Below, one piece after another: positions 49,901 to 59,492 of a stretch of 64,000 nucleotides of DNA. The DNA is from Chitinophagaceae bacterium DXS (GTDB taxonomy: Bacteria > Bacteroidota > Bacteroidia > Chitinophagales > Chitinophagaceae), in assembly GCA_030345135.1 (NCBI GenBank), contig CP128386.1, positions 4,470,263 through 4,534,262 of the forward strand, given 5' to 3'. The first letter of the stretch is position 1; every line of letters starts with the position of its first letter. Position numbers and translations under genes: made by a program. A model generated the notes under the pieces. It was not told the DNA's origin. It was given only the letters and a program-made list of their open reading frames with translations, and searched no databases.

Positions 49901-52900
49901 GCGGGCTTTGCGAAGCAAGTGATCTTAAACTATCAGCCAGCACAACAACTCCGGGAATCATTGGTTATAACTGGACGGGGCCATTGAGTTTTACTTCAAA
50001 CATTCAAAATCCTGTAATCACCAATTCAACCATAAAGAATAATGGAACATACGCTGTAACTGCTACCTTAAACGGTTGTACTTCCAAACCTGCAACAGCA
50101 ACAGTAGCGGTGAAAGTAATGCCTGTGGTTCCGACAGTTGCCTGGAATAATGGTCTGTGCGAAGGTACCGATCTGCAATTGTCTGCAGCAACAACCACAC
50201 CAGGCGTTATTAGTTACGCATGGTCCGGACCAGCCAGCTATTCATCAAACGTACAAAAGCCGGTTATAGCTGCAGCTACTGTTAAAAACAATGGCAGCTA
50301 TTCAGTAACGGCGACGTTAAACGGCTGTACGTCCAAACCTGGAACAACAACTGTAGCAGTGAAAGTAATGCCACTGGTTCCAACAGTTGCATGGAACAGC
50401 GGTGTTTGTGAGGACAGCGATCTGAAATTATCAGCAAGCACAACAACTGCAGGTGTGATCGGCTATAATTGGACCGGGCCGTTGAGTTTTGCATCCAATG
50501 TTCAAAATCCGGTAATTACCAATTCAACTATAAAGAATAACGGAACCTACGCTGTAACTGCTACTTTAAACGGCTGTACCTCTAAACCAGCAACAACAAC
50601 TGTTGCTGTGAAAGTAATGCCTGTAGTCCCTACAGTTGCCTGGAATAATGGTCTGTGTGAAGGAACCGATCTGCAATTGTCTGCAGCAACAACCACACCT
50701 GGCGTTATTAGTTACGCATGGTCCGGACCTGCCAGCTATTCATCAAACGTACAAAAGCCGGTTATAGCTGCGGCTACAGTTAAAAATAATGGTAGCTATT
50801 CTGTAACCGCTACATTAAATGGCTGCACCTCCAAACCTGCAACAACAACTGTAGCAGTGAAAGTAATGCCACAGGTTCCAACAGTGGCATGGAATAATGG
50901 TGTTTGTGAGGACAGCGATCTGAAACTGTCAGCCAGTACAACAACTGCAGGTGTGATCGGCTATAATTGGACCGGTCCATTGAGCTTTGCATCAGCTGTT
51001 CAAAATCCGGTAATTACCAATTCAACTATAAAGAATAATGGAACTTACGCTGTAACAGCTACATTAAACGGCTGTACATCCAAACCGGCAACAGCAACAG
51101 TTGCGGTTAAGGTAATGCCAGAAGTGCCTACAGTTGCATGGAACAATGGCTTGTGTGAAGGCACAGATCTGCAATTATCTGCAGCTTCTACTACAGAAGG
51201 CAATATCAGCTATGCATGGTCAGGCCCGGCAAATTATTCATCAACTTTACAAAAACCAGTCATTACCGGAGCTACCGTTAAAAACAACGGTGATTATAGT
51301 GTGACAGCAACATTAAACGGTTGTACATCCCAACCTGCAATAACAACAATAGGTGTTAAAGTAATGCCGCAGGTGCCAACAGTTGCATGGAACAATGGTT
51401 TATGTGAGGGTAATGATCTAACGCTGCACGCAGCTACATCTACAACGGGAAGTATTGTATATAGCTGGAGCGGACCTTCTGGTTTTACTTCAGCTAAACA
51501 AGATCCTGTTATTAGCGCTGCTACAATAAAAGATAACGGTAATTACAATGTAACCGCATCTTTAAACGGGTGTACTTCATTACCGGCAGTCACTGCCGTA
51601 GCAATTAAGGTTACTCCGTTAGCGCCCGTGATCACCTGGAACTATCCGGTTTGCGAAGGAAGCGATCTGCAATTAAATGCAAGTACTTCAACACAGGGAG
51701 CTATTAAATACAATTGGAACGGCCCGTCAAATTATTCTGTAGCTGACGTGCAGAACCCATTAATCGCTTCTGCAACAGCAGCGGGACAGACAGGAAAGTA
51801 CACGGTAGTGGCAGTATTGGACGGATGTTCATCTGCACCAGCAGTTTCAGATATTGTAGTGAAAGTGATGCCGAAAGTTCCTGTGATTAAATGGAATGAT
51901 CCGTTGTGTGAAGGAAACGATCTTCTGCTAAGTGCAACGTCAAACACACAAGGCAATATTCTGTATAGCTGGACAGGTCCTTCAGGGTATTCATCACTCG
52001 TTCAGCAACCAGTGATCAAAAATGCATCATATGCTGCGAATACCGGTGCGTATGCTGTAACTGCAACTTTGAATGGTTGTACTTCTGCACCTGCAGCAAC
52101 AGTTGTTTCTGTTAAAGAAGTACCGAAGATACCTTTGATACAGTCTGTTGGTCCGTTATGTGAAGGAACAGACCTGCAACTGACTGCAACATCATCTATT
52201 GTTTCAGACGGAACAATTCAGTACAACTGGACTGGTCCTTCCGGTTACACATCAAACGTTCAAAATCCTTTGATCGCTGCAGCTTCATCAGTTACCAATA
52301 CGGGAGACTATACGGTTTCAGCTACGCTGGATGGATGCACATCTGCATCATCAACTATAAACGTTTTAGTAAAATTGCGCCCTGCAAAACCTGCTATCCA
52401 GGCCAATGATCCCTTGTGCGAAGGAAGTGATCTTCAGCTTAAGGCTGAGACAGAAACTGCAGGTGCAATCCGCTATAGCTGGGCGGGTCCTGCTGCATTT
52501 AAATCCAGCAAGCAAGGGTTTACCATTCAATCCGTAAGTTTATCTGAAAACGCTGGTATGTACGCTGTAACGGCTGTACTGGACGGTTGTGTGTCAGAAC
52601 CTGCTACCAGGAATATAATTGTAAAAGTTGTTCCGGCTGCCCCTTCAATTACTTCAAATGCACCGTTATGTTTTGGTACCGATTTGTTGATGAATGCATC
52701 AACTGTTACGCCCGGAAATGTAACATATAGCTGGACTGGTCCCGACGGTTTTACCTCAAATGAAGCTAATCCTTCAGTTGCAAAAGTAGATCTTGATGCT
52801 GCGGGCGTATATCATGTGGCTGCAACACTTGATGGATGTACTTCTGCAGCGGCTGATCTGCGCGTTGTTGTTAACAGCCTTCCTGCGCCGCCTTCTGTAA

Positions 52901-54117
52901 GAAATCCGTCGGCTGTATGTGCAGGTGGTGGAAGCATTCAACTTGCAGATTACATAACAAGCGGGCAAAATGTAACATGGTTTACTGATGCTCAGGTTTT
53001 GATTGGAGCAACGGCACCAACGCTAACCCGGGAAAATGCCGGAAACTTTGTGTACTATGCAGCCAATAATTCACCGCAAAACTGTCGCAGTGAGCTGGTA
53101 AAAGTTACGTCCGTTGTTCACGAAAATCCTTCAGCTACAGCGCGCAAAAAAGATGTTTCCTGCCTCGGTGGGTCTGATGGAAGAGTAGATCTTGTTGTAT
53201 CCGGCGGACAGTTTCCATACAGGTTTAAATGGAGCAATGGAAGCAACGAGCGAAGCCTGGTTAATGTATCATCCGGTGTGTATAATGCGATGGTAACAGA
53301 TACAAGGGGATGTAATGCAAGAAGTTCAGATGCAGTGGTGAATGACGGTGTAAATCCACCTGCTCCAATTGCACGCAGCATTGATTTGTGCGAAAGTGGT
53401 GGTACTGTAATGTTAAGCGCAAAGGGAGCTAGCGGAACCAACCTGCAATGGTACACATACGAAGGAACGCCATTGTCATCAGCTCCTTATATCGATAAAG
53501 GTGGTCCTGCTTCTTATGCCTATTATGTAAGTAGCAGAAGTGCACTTGGATGCGAGAGTGAAAAAACATTTGTTTCCGCAATGGTAAGATCAGCTCCTAA
53601 AATAACAACCATAAACAAGCATGAGCCGGATTGTAACGGTTATGAGAAGGGTTATTTTGATGTGGTAGCTGATGGCGGCTGCAATAATTCCGCATACACA
53701 TTCAAATTGCTTAATACAATGCAGGAGCAATCGACCGGCATGTTTAACAATGTTGCTCCGGGAACTTATAAAGTACAGGTTTCAGACGAGTGTGGATGTT
53801 CTACAACTCAGGATGTTGAACTTGGCATAACGATGAACGACTGCGATGTTCTGATGCCGACCGGCTTTACACCGAATGGAGACAAGAACAACGATGTCTT
53901 TAGGCCGGCTGCTTATGGTAAGATCAGCGATTATAAATTGCAGATCTACAACCGTTGGGGGCAATTACTGTTCGAGAGTGAAGTTCCTGGTAAAGGATGG
54001 GACGGAACTTATGGAGGAAAAGATCAGCCTGTTGCCACTTATGTATGGCAGATGTTCTATAAAAATGCGCAGGGTGAATCCCGGTATAAAAAAGGTACAA
54101 TCGTACTGATAAGATAG
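46936..54117 (+). CDS. Giant repeat adhesin with CHU_C type IX secretion domain (5' end looks lost)
   Basis: The 2393-residue frame holds about 24 Ig-like repeats with the motif CEGxDLxL...NWxGP...NGxYSVTATLNxC. Seven near-identical 81-residue units come first (46972 to about 48670). Then diverged units, two CxSGG-type Ig units, two SprB-like repeats (GGSDGRVDLVVSGGQFPY; also DCNGYEKGYFDVVADGG), and a CHU_C C-terminus (MPTGFTPNGDKNNDVFRP ... YNRWGQLLFES ... GWDGTYGG). CHU_C domains direct type IX export and surface attachment in gliding Bacteroidota. No signal peptide exists: the frame opens with TTG 46936 in mid-repeat after TAA at 46921. The gene may therefore be truncated and silent. Confidence 0.85.
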   Translation: MFFVLNKVYSNAMTPVCEGSDQLLTATSTTAGVTYNWSGPTPLVVNNDKATIKAATVASNGSYSVSATLNTCTSKSATVDVAINPMPVVPTIAMIPVCEGSDQLLTATSTTTGVTYNWSGPKPLVVNNNKATITAATVASNGSYSVSATLNTCTSKSATVNVAINPMPVVPTIAMTPVCEGSDQLLTATSTTTGVTYNWSGPKPLVVNNDKATIKAVTVAANGIYSVSATLNTCTSQSATVNVQIKPMPIVPTIAMTPVCEGSDQLLTATSTTTGVTYNWSGPKPLVVNNDKATIKTVTVAANGIYSVSATLNTCTSQSATVNVQIKPMPVVPTIVMIPVCEGSDQLLTATSTTTGVTYNWSGPKPLVVNNDKATITAATVAANGIYSVSATLNTCTSQSATVNVQIKPMPIVPTIAMIPVCEGSDQLLIATSTTTGVTYNWSGPKPLVVNNNKATITAATVAANGIYSVSATLNTCTSQPATVNVQIKPMPVVPTIAMTPVCEGSDQLLTATSTTTGVTYNWSGPKPLVVNNDKATITEATVASNGIYSVSATLNTCTSQSVTVNVQIKPMPAMPTIAWLPVCEGSDLDMTASTNIPGATFSWTGVNNFTARGATATLPQATRKDNGTYNVTATLNGCPSLVASTSVTLKNVPAKPTVDWIAVCEGNDLSMKASTDLSGVSFAWTGVNGFTAAGATATLTKATRNNNGIYSVTATLNGCPSLAGSTSVTLKNVPVKPSITWASICEGKDLTLLAKTDLAGVDFSWTGVNSFTANGSTAVVPAATRNNNGVYSVTASLNGCPSAPGSTTVTVRNTPKAPSISVPSICEGSDLTLSATTDLANSVFDWTSAGNFSAKGASVTFAKATIKNNGDYSVTATLNGCPSKPATATVAIRVMPLVPTVAWNTGLCEGTDLKLSAATTTAGTIAYAWSGPASYSSSTQNPTIANATVKANGTYSVTATLNGCTSQPATTNVTIKVMPVIPTVAWNSGLCEASDLKLSASTTTPGIIGYNWTGPLSFTSNIQNPVITNSTIKNNGTYAVTATLNGCTSKPATATVAVKVMPVVPTVAWNNGLCEGTDLQLSAATTTPGVISYAWSGPASYSSNVQKPVIAAATVKNNGSYSVTATLNGCTSKPGTTTVAVKVMPLVPTVAWNSGVCEDSDLKLSASTTTAGVIGYNWTGPLSFASNVQNPVITNSTIKNNGTYAVTATLNGCTSKPATTTVAVKVMPVVPTVAWNNGLCEGTDLQLSAATTTPGVISYAWSGPASYSSNVQKPVIAAATVKNNGSYSVTATLNGCTSKPATTTVAVKVMPQVPTVAWNNGVCEDSDLKLSASTTTAGVIGYNWTGPLSFASAVQNPVITNSTIKNNGTYAVTATLNGCTSKPATATVAVKVMPEVPTVAWNNGLCEGTDLQLSAASTTEGNISYAWSGPANYSSTLQKPVITGATVKNNGDYSVTATLNGCTSQPAITTIGVKVMPQVPTVAWNNGLCEGNDLTLHAATSTTGSIVYSWSGPSGFTSAKQDPVISAATIKDNGNYNVTASLNGCTSLPAVTAVAIKVTPLAPVITWNYPVCEGSDLQLNASTSTQGAIKYNWNGPSNYSVADVQNPLIASATAAGQTGKYTVVAVLDGCSSAPAVSDIVVKVMPKVPVIKWNDPLCEGNDLLLSATSNTQGNILYSWTGPSGYSSLVQQPVIKNASYAANTGAYAVTATLNGCTSAPAATVVSVKEVPKIPLIQSVGPLCEGTDLQLTATSSIVSDGTIQYNWTGPSGYTSNVQNPLIAAASSVTNTGDYTVSATLDGCTSASSTINVLVKLRPAKPAIQANDPLCEGSDLQLKAETETAGAIRYSWAGPAAFKSSKQGFTIQSVSLSENAGMYAVTAVLDGCVSEPATRNIIVKVVPAAPSITSNAPLCFGTDLLMNASTVTPGNVTYSWTGPDGFTSNEANPSVAKVDLDAAGVYHVAATLDGCTSAAADLRVVVNSLPAPPSVRNPSAVCAGGGSIQLADYITSGQNVTWFTDAQVLIGATAPTLTRENAGNFVYYAANNSPQNCRSELVKVTSVVHENPSATARKKDVSCLGGSDGRVDLVVSGGQFPYRFKWSNGSNERSLVNVSSGVYNAMVTDTRGCNARSSDAVVNDGVNPPAPIARSIDLCESGGTVMLSAKGASGTNLQWYTYEGTPLSSAPYIDKGGPASYAYYVSSRSALGCESEKTFVSAMVRSAPKITTINKHEPDCNGYEKGYFDVVADGGCNNSAYTFKLLNTMQEQSTGMFNNVAPGTYKVQVSDECGCSTTQDVELGITMNDCDVLMPTGFTPNGDKNNDVFRPAAYGKISDYKLQIYNRWGQLLFESEVPGKGWDGTYGGKDQPVATYVWQMFYKNAQGESRYKKGTIVLIR
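46972..48670 (+). repeat. Seven near-identical 243-bp repeats in the adhesin
   Basis: Units start near 46972, 47215, 47458 and so on at 243-base steps, each beginning ATGAyxCCTGTrTGTGAAGG. Differences are few, so copies are recently expanded or kept alike by gene conversion. Copy number could vary in the population or be wrong in a short-read assembly. Confidence 0.9.
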
Positions 54118-54169
54118 TGTTTCGCGCCTCATCATAGCTACGCTGTTCACAGCGTCACTTGTTTACCTC

Positions 54170-54204
54170 GCCGCAAATGCAGCAATGCAGTTTGCGGCTT
54201 TTTT
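54170..54204 (+). terminator. Rho-independent terminator after the giant adhesin
   Basis: GCCGCAAA (54170-54177) pairs with TTTGCGGC (54191-54198), with an inner TGCA/TGCA pair, then TTTTTT. It is 53 bases past the adhesin stop. Confidence 0.9.
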
Positions 54205-54508
54205 ATGAAGATTAAGTTTCTTTTAATAAGTATACTGTTTAATTGAATTAAACATTGTTTAGTATTGTTTTACTTTCAATGCGATAGAGCGTATTTTTTA
54301 TGCATGCTTCAATATTATTGAAATAAGCAACATCCAAACAGTAGTGCTCTTCAAATCTGAGTACTTCGTACTTCGTAGATCGTACTTCTTTGGAAGGATT
54401 TTCGTTAATTCAACGACATTGATGCATGCTTATTGATTGAGTAATATCGTTGATGATCGAAAGCTGCCTCCAATTGTATAATTCACGTAACTCTCAAATA
54501 ACTATGCC
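54205..54508. other. Gene-free interval before the MgtC gene
   Basis: About 300 AT-rich bases with no supported gene. A GTACTTCGTA word repeats at about 54361-54390. No clear promoter box was found. Confidence 0.5.
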
Positions 54509-55201
54509 ATGATAGAAGGATTAAGCTGGCAGGAAACGATTTTGCGGCTTTTACTTGCAGCTATATTGGGCGGCCTCGTCGGAATAGAGCGTCAAAGGCT
54601 GGAGTGGGCGGCCGGCTTGCGCACGCATATGCTTGTGTGCTTAGGATCATCACTTATTATGATGGTTTCTTCTTTTGGCTTCTCTGATATTCTCGGAACG
54701 CCCAATGTTAACCTGGACCCTTCCCGCGTAGCGGCACAAGTGGTTAGTGGCATTGGTTTCCTTGGTGCAGGCACCATTCTTTTTTTAAAGCATGAAGTTG
54801 TGCGTGGCTTAACAACGGCTGCAGGATTGTGGACGGTAGCCGGTATTGGATTGGCGGTAGGAGGAGGAATGTATATTGCCGCGTCTGCAGCCACCGTGCT
54901 GGTATTGATTGTACTTGTACTGGTAAAGCCTTATAAGAAAAAGATCACGCGAATGACGCAGCCCAACGAAATCTATCTTGCAGCAAAAAAGAAAGAGGGT
55001 ATACTACAATATGTGGAAGGCGTAACTGAAAATAATAACCTGGTAGTGACTGATATTAGCATTCATCACTCGGATAAAAATGAAGTAGAACAGGTTTATA
55101 TCAAATTCAGTAAAAATACAGATGCGGGATCGTTGCGCTCCGCTATTGATGCATTTAATCAAATGCCGGGCATACAGGTGGTAAGGTGTAAGATCAAATA
55201 A
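54509..55201 (+). CDS. MgtC/SapB-family membrane protein
   Basis: The 230-residue protein has the family N-terminal half: ILGGLVGIERQRLEWAAGLRTHMLV (shown here as motif GLVGIERQ and AAGLRTHM), then SGIGFLGAGTIL and VRGLTTAAGLW, with about four to five membrane helices to residue 145. The C-terminal 80 residues are an ACT-like cytoplasmic domain (VVTDISIHHSDKNEVEQVYI). MgtC proteins help survival at low magnesium and modulate membrane energetics; the exact host role here is unknown. Confidence 0.92.
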   Translation: MIEGLSWQETILRLLLAAILGGLVGIERQRLEWAAGLRTHMLVCLGSSLIMMVSSFGFSDILGTPNVNLDPSRVAAQVVSGIGFLGAGTILFLKHEVVRGLTTAAGLWTVAGIGLAVGGGMYIAASAATVLVLIVLVLVKPYKKKITRMTQPNEIYLAAKKKEGILQYVEGVTENNNLVVTDISIHHSDKNEVEQVYIKFSKNTDAGSLRSAIDAFNQMPGIQVVRCKIK

Positions 55202-55212
55202 TTCCCTCGCTT

Positions 55213-55356
55213 TATAACGGACAAGGGTTTATGCAGATTAGTCAGGTGTCAGGTATCAGGTATCAGGTGTGAAACAATCGCCTTAGTTTTAAGCTTTGGG
55301 CTTTAGGCTTTGAGCTTAAAGCTTAACTGAATCTACATAAACCCTTGTCCGTTATA
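55213..55356. repeat. 27-bp inverted repeats enclosing 90 bases (MITE-like or bidirectional terminator)
   Basis: TATAACGGACAAGGGTTTATG plus AGATT (55213-55239) is repeated in inverse at 55330-55356 with one mismatch. The interior has TCAGGTGTCAGGTATCAGG and GCTTTGGGCTTTAGGCTTTG words. It sits between two converging genes. It may be a miniature transposon remnant or a strong hairpin ending both transcripts. Confidence 0.75.
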
Positions 55357-55365
55357 TTTAAGTTG

Positions 55366-55683
55366 CTATTGTGTTTTCAGCTGAAGCTGTGTTATAAATT
55401 GTTCGGGATTTTGCAGGAATGTAGCCTTACATTCTTTGGAGCAAAAACCAATTACATGATTTTTGTAATGAGCAGTATCGCCAATTCCGGCTGTTACAGG
55501 CATACCGCATGCAGGATCTTTAATATTGTCTACCATTGATGCTGTGTACATAGAAGCATGCATTGTAGTATCCGTTTTTTTATCAGCCGCTTCAAACGTT
55601 TGTTTTGAATCGCCGTTCTTACAAGCCGCGAAGTATAACGGGCTTGCGAGCAACATCGCTTGCAGAAAAATTTTGTTTGTCAT
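55366..55683 (-). CDS. YHS-domain lipoprotein
   Basis: The 105-residue protein starts with a lipoprotein-like signal (MTNKIFLQAMLLASPLYFAAC, Cys21). The mature C-terminal half has the YHS metal-handling motif: DPACGMPV ... GFCSKECKATFLQNPEQF with Cys59 and Cys81/Cys85. Such domains bind copper or other metals at the cell surface. It is convergent with the MgtC gene. Confidence 0.8.
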   Translation of the reverse strand: MTNKIFLQAMLLASPLYFAACKNGDSKQTFEAADKKTDTTMHASMYTASMVDNIKDPACGMPVTAGIGDTAHYKNHVIGFCSKECKATFLQNPEQFITQLQLKTQ

Positions 55684-56234
55684 CTTAGCATTTTTGAAAG
55701 GTTACCTTCAGTACGAATGGAACTATTTAAGCCCGATAGTAAAAAAGGCTTGAAAAGGTAAAAAAAAATCCCGGTTTCAAATTTCGGTAAAAGTTATTTT
55801 CCTCCCATTTTACATGAACGGTAGAACCGGGCAAAATGATCCGAGGTTTTTTTGATCCCAGAGGTTTCTAGAGGTTTTACTTGTTCGGCTGAAAAACGAT
55901 GAATAATACAACCGGTTGTCAAACTCATAGGCATCAGATTTTTGATTTGCTATATCTCCTGAATGGATATATCAATATTTTTTCTATTAATAGAATATGG
56001 GGCTTAAACTCATTATTTGCATCAAAAAATGTCATCTCTCGCCTAGTATGTTCAGAAATTATTGTATTTTAAAGAAACCTTTATAAATCTTTAAAATATT
56101 AATGTGAATTTCAGTTAAATGTTAAAGGTTGCTTAATGCAACTATAAATGCTGATTAAAGGTTATTAAACAGGATGAATGGTCTTAGAGCATGTTTAATG
56201 GTTTTCTATTTTTAGAGAACTAAAACTACTGCTA
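55684..56234. other. Gene-free upstream region of the SusC gene
   Basis: About 550 bases with no supported gene. It is AT-rich, with short inverted words (TCTATTAATAGA at about 55982). No TAnnTTTG box was found with certainty, so the SusC promoter stays unplaced. No ECF sigma or anti-sigma gene for this locus is in the window. Confidence 0.5.
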
Positions 56235-59200
56235 ATGAGAAAATTAACTATCACAGTTCTTTTATGTATCCTCTGTTCCTTAAACCTCCTCTCTCAAACC
56301 ACAACCATTTCAGGAAAAATTACCGATGAAAAAGGCGCTGCACTCGAAGGCGCATCCATCCTGGTTAAGGGTTCCAGACAGGGGACAGTATCATCCGCAA
56401 CAGGCGCATTTTCTATTCATGTAAAAGACGGCGGCAAGCTTGTAATTTCGGCATTGGGCTACGAAACAAAAGAAGTTGCTGCAAGTGAGAACATGGTAGT
56501 CCAGATGGCCTCAAGTGTTCAATCACTCAGCGAAGTAGTTGTTACGGGGCTTGGTGTGGCAACATCCCGTAAAAAGACGGCTATTTCTGTTGAGTCAGTT
56601 ACGTCGGATAAATTACCGGCAGCACCTACGGGGTCTATTGACCAGGCACTTGTCGGCAAAATTCCCGGGGCACAAATATCATCTATTGACGGAACGCCCG
56701 GTGCTAAGATTAACATCCTGCTGAGAGGTATAAATACCATTCAACGGGGTACAATGCCGATTATTCTTGTTGATGGTGTGCAGGTTGGTGCAACTGATAT
56801 CAACTCACTTGATCTCAGCAATATTGAAAGGGTGGAAGTTATACAGGGTGCAGCTTCAGCAACCATTTACGGTGCGCAGGGTGCAAACGGTGTTATTCAG
56901 CTTTTTACTAAAAAAGGAAAGCAGGGTAAGATAAACATAGACTTCTCTTCCAGCTATAGTGATAACGCATACATCAATAGCGGAAACGTGCACAAAGCAC
57001 GATTGCATAGTTTCAGAACGGATAGTGAAAACAATGTTGTAGACGGTTCCGGTAATATCATCAAAGTAGAAGATGATGGTACTTATGCCGGAATTGCATG
57101 GGCTTATCCGGCAGGCAACGGCAATCCGACTGCAATGTCAAATCCTTTAAACATCGTCAATAAAAAATACGATCACAACCTGCAATACTATGATCATTTC
57201 AAGCAGTTGTTTAAGAACGGTTACTCCATCAACAACAATCTGAATGTTTCGGGTGCAAACAATAAGATGGATTTTGCCCTTACGCTTTCCAATAACAGGC
57301 AGGAAAGTAACATCCGTAACAACGGATATGTGGACAGAACCAATTTTACAGCAAACGTGGGAACACAACTGTTTAATGGCTTTACACTACGATCCATTAC
57401 ACAACTGGTTTATACAAAAAATACATTGCATCCATTTTATGGAGAAGGGAGGAACAATATTTACAACATGCTGAATACTTCTCCTTTCTTTGATCTTGAA
57501 CACAAGCTTGCAGATGGAACCTATCCCTTCTCGCTGAATGCGGGTACTATTAGTGTAAATGGTTACAATCCCAATTATGATTTTGAATACACAAGCGGCG
57601 AAGACAATAAAGTTGACGTTGTACAAAATTTGCAGGCGAATTATAAGGTGAACAAATTTGTTGAACTGGATGGTAAATATGGTATCAATTACAAGAAACA
57701 GGATATCAAGTGGATCTTCCAGAACCAGTCAGGCAATTTGAACTCAAATAGCCAGGAATCATGGCAATATCAATACAACAGCAACGATAATACAGGTGAG
57801 ATCGACAATTTCTCCTACACAACAACCTTCCAAAACCTGTTGCTTTCTGCTTACATTAAAACAGACTTTCAGAAGGACTTCAACTCAAGATTACCCATTA
57901 CAACCAGCACTCAGATCTCTTACGATTACAGGAAGAATATGTACAAGCAATACATTACTTACGGTGTAGGCTTGCCGTCGTATCCAATCTATAATCTCAA
58001 CCAGACAAGCAGCCAGGCGGTTGTTGGCAGATTGTCTGACGGAACACAAGGAGACTATGTAGAACCGTTTGTGACCTATGGATATCTGATCAATCAGAAA
58101 ATAGATTTCGGTGATTTTGGTGGGATATCCGGAGGCTTTAGAAGTGATTATTCCTCAGCATTCGGCAAAGGCTCTACGCCATTTACTTTTCCACGTGCAG
58201 ATGGTTATATAAGACCTTCTTCATTTGACTTCTGGAAAAATAGCAAGATCGCAAATGTATTACCTGAGGTTAAGTTGAGAGCCGCCTACGGAGAGGCTGG
58301 TATTCAACCATTACCATTCGACAGGTACCCAACATTAAATACGGGTAATATTGGAAGCAGTCTTTACTTCTCATTACCAACTTCACAAAAAAATCCAAAC
58401 CTGCAGGTAGAAGTTTCAAAAGAATTTGAAGCAGGAACAGATATTGCTATCAATGGTGCCAGAAATGGAGATTGGTTCAAAAACTTCAATTTCAGTTTTA
58501 CATACTGGACACGTAAAGGAGAGAACGTTATTTACCCTGTAAGCATTGCGCCTTCAACAGGTGGTTCAACCTTGCAGAACAATTCGATATTCCTCTCGTC
58601 TCACGGGGTACAAGCATCCTTAAACATGGAAGTACTGCATACGCGCGATCTTACATGGAACTTTACAACAAACTTTGGCAAACAGACCTCTAAAATTGAC
58701 AGGATAAATGGTCCTGATATTATACTTACAACAAACGCGGGAAGCACCAGTCTTGTATTAAAAGCAGGTGATAAAATTGGTCAGATTTATGGTTACAAAG
58801 CTTTCAGAAGTTTTGATCAGAAGAAACAGGACGGAACTCCTTATATCGATAAAGCTGATTATGGAAAATATCAGTTGGTTAATGGCTACCTTGTTGATAC
58901 GGCGACAAAAGGCGTTCAGTTTACCAATGAAGCATATGCATTTGGTGATCCTAATCCGAAATTCAATGCATCATTCATTAACTCATTTTCTTACAAAGAT
59001 TACCTGCTTTTCTCCTTTCAGTTTGACTGGGTAAATGGCAGTCATTTATACAACCAGACAAAAGAATGGATGTATCGTGATGGTATCAGCGGAGACTATG
59101 ATAATGCTGTTACAATAAACGGGCAAACTGCTGCTTATACTGCTTATTACAGAAGTGTGTATGCTGATTATTTCGGCGCACGCAATGGCCCGGCCCGTAA

Positions 59201-59474
59201 CGGAACCAAAGATTATTTTTATGAAGATGCTTCGTTCTTAAGGTTAAGAAATATCTCGATCGGGCTTGATTTCGCAAAACTCTTTTCAATTAAAAATGTG
59301 AGAAGACTGCAACTGGTGCTTACCGGCAGAAATATCCTGACTGTTACAAAGTACTCAGGATTTGATCCGGAGGTAAGTTCAGGTACAACCAACTCTGCAT
59401 TTGACAGAGGTATAGATCATAGCTCTATGCCAAATGTAAGATCGTACCAGGTGGGTTTAAATCTTGGTTTCTAA
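56235..59474 (+). CDS. susC: SusC/RagA-type TonB-dependent outer-membrane transporter
   Basis: The 1079-residue protein imports glycans or peptides with a SusD partner. It has a signal peptide (1-20, ending LLSQ), a carboxypeptidase-D-like regulatory domain (about 23-100: ISGKITDEKGAALEGASILV), the TonB box VVVTGLG, the plug with LDLSNIERVEVIQGAASATIYG (given in parts), and a beta-barrel to the last residue (VGLNLGF, terminal Phe). SusD follows after 18 bases. Without glycoside hydrolases nearby the substrate cannot be named. Confidence 0.97.
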   Translation: MRKLTITVLLCILCSLNLLSQTTTISGKITDEKGAALEGASILVKGSRQGTVSSATGAFSIHVKDGGKLVISALGYETKEVAASENMVVQMASSVQSLSEVVVTGLGVATSRKKTAISVESVTSDKLPAAPTGSIDQALVGKIPGAQISSIDGTPGAKINILLRGINTIQRGTMPIILVDGVQVGATDINSLDLSNIERVEVIQGAASATIYGAQGANGVIQLFTKKGKQGKINIDFSSSYSDNAYINSGNVHKARLHSFRTDSENNVVDGSGNIIKVEDDGTYAGIAWAYPAGNGNPTAMSNPLNIVNKKYDHNLQYYDHFKQLFKNGYSINNNLNVSGANNKMDFALTLSNNRQESNIRNNGYVDRTNFTANVGTQLFNGFTLRSITQLVYTKNTLHPFYGEGRNNIYNMLNTSPFFDLEHKLADGTYPFSLNAGTISVNGYNPNYDFEYTSGEDNKVDVVQNLQANYKVNKFVELDGKYGINYKKQDIKWIFQNQSGNLNSNSQESWQYQYNSNDNTGEIDNFSYTTTFQNLLLSAYIKTDFQKDFNSRLPITTSTQISYDYRKNMYKQYITYGVGLPSYPIYNLNQTSSQAVVGRLSDGTQGDYVEPFVTYGYLINQKIDFGDFGGISGGFRSDYSSAFGKGSTPFTFPRADGYIRPSSFDFWKNSKIANVLPEVKLRAAYGEAGIQPLPFDRYPTLNTGNIGSSLYFSLPTSQKNPNLQVEVSKEFEAGTDIAINGARNGDWFKNFNFSFTYWTRKGENVIYPVSIAPSTGGSTLQNNSIFLSSHGVQASLNMEVLHTRDLTWNFTTNFGKQTSKIDRINGPDIILTTNAGSTSLVLKAGDKIGQIYGYKAFRSFDQKKQDGTPYIDKADYGKYQLVNGYLVDTATKGVQFTNEAYAFGDPNPKFNASFINSFSYKDYLLFSFQFDWVNGSHLYNQTKEWMYRDGISGDYDNAVTINGQTAAYTAYYRSVYADYFGARNGPARNGTKDYFYEDASFLRLRNISIGLDFAKLFSIKNVRRLQLVLTGRNILTVTKYSGFDPEVSSGTTNSAFDRGIDHSSMPNVRSYQVGLNLGF

Positions 59475-59492
59475 TCCTTTAAAATTGAAAAG

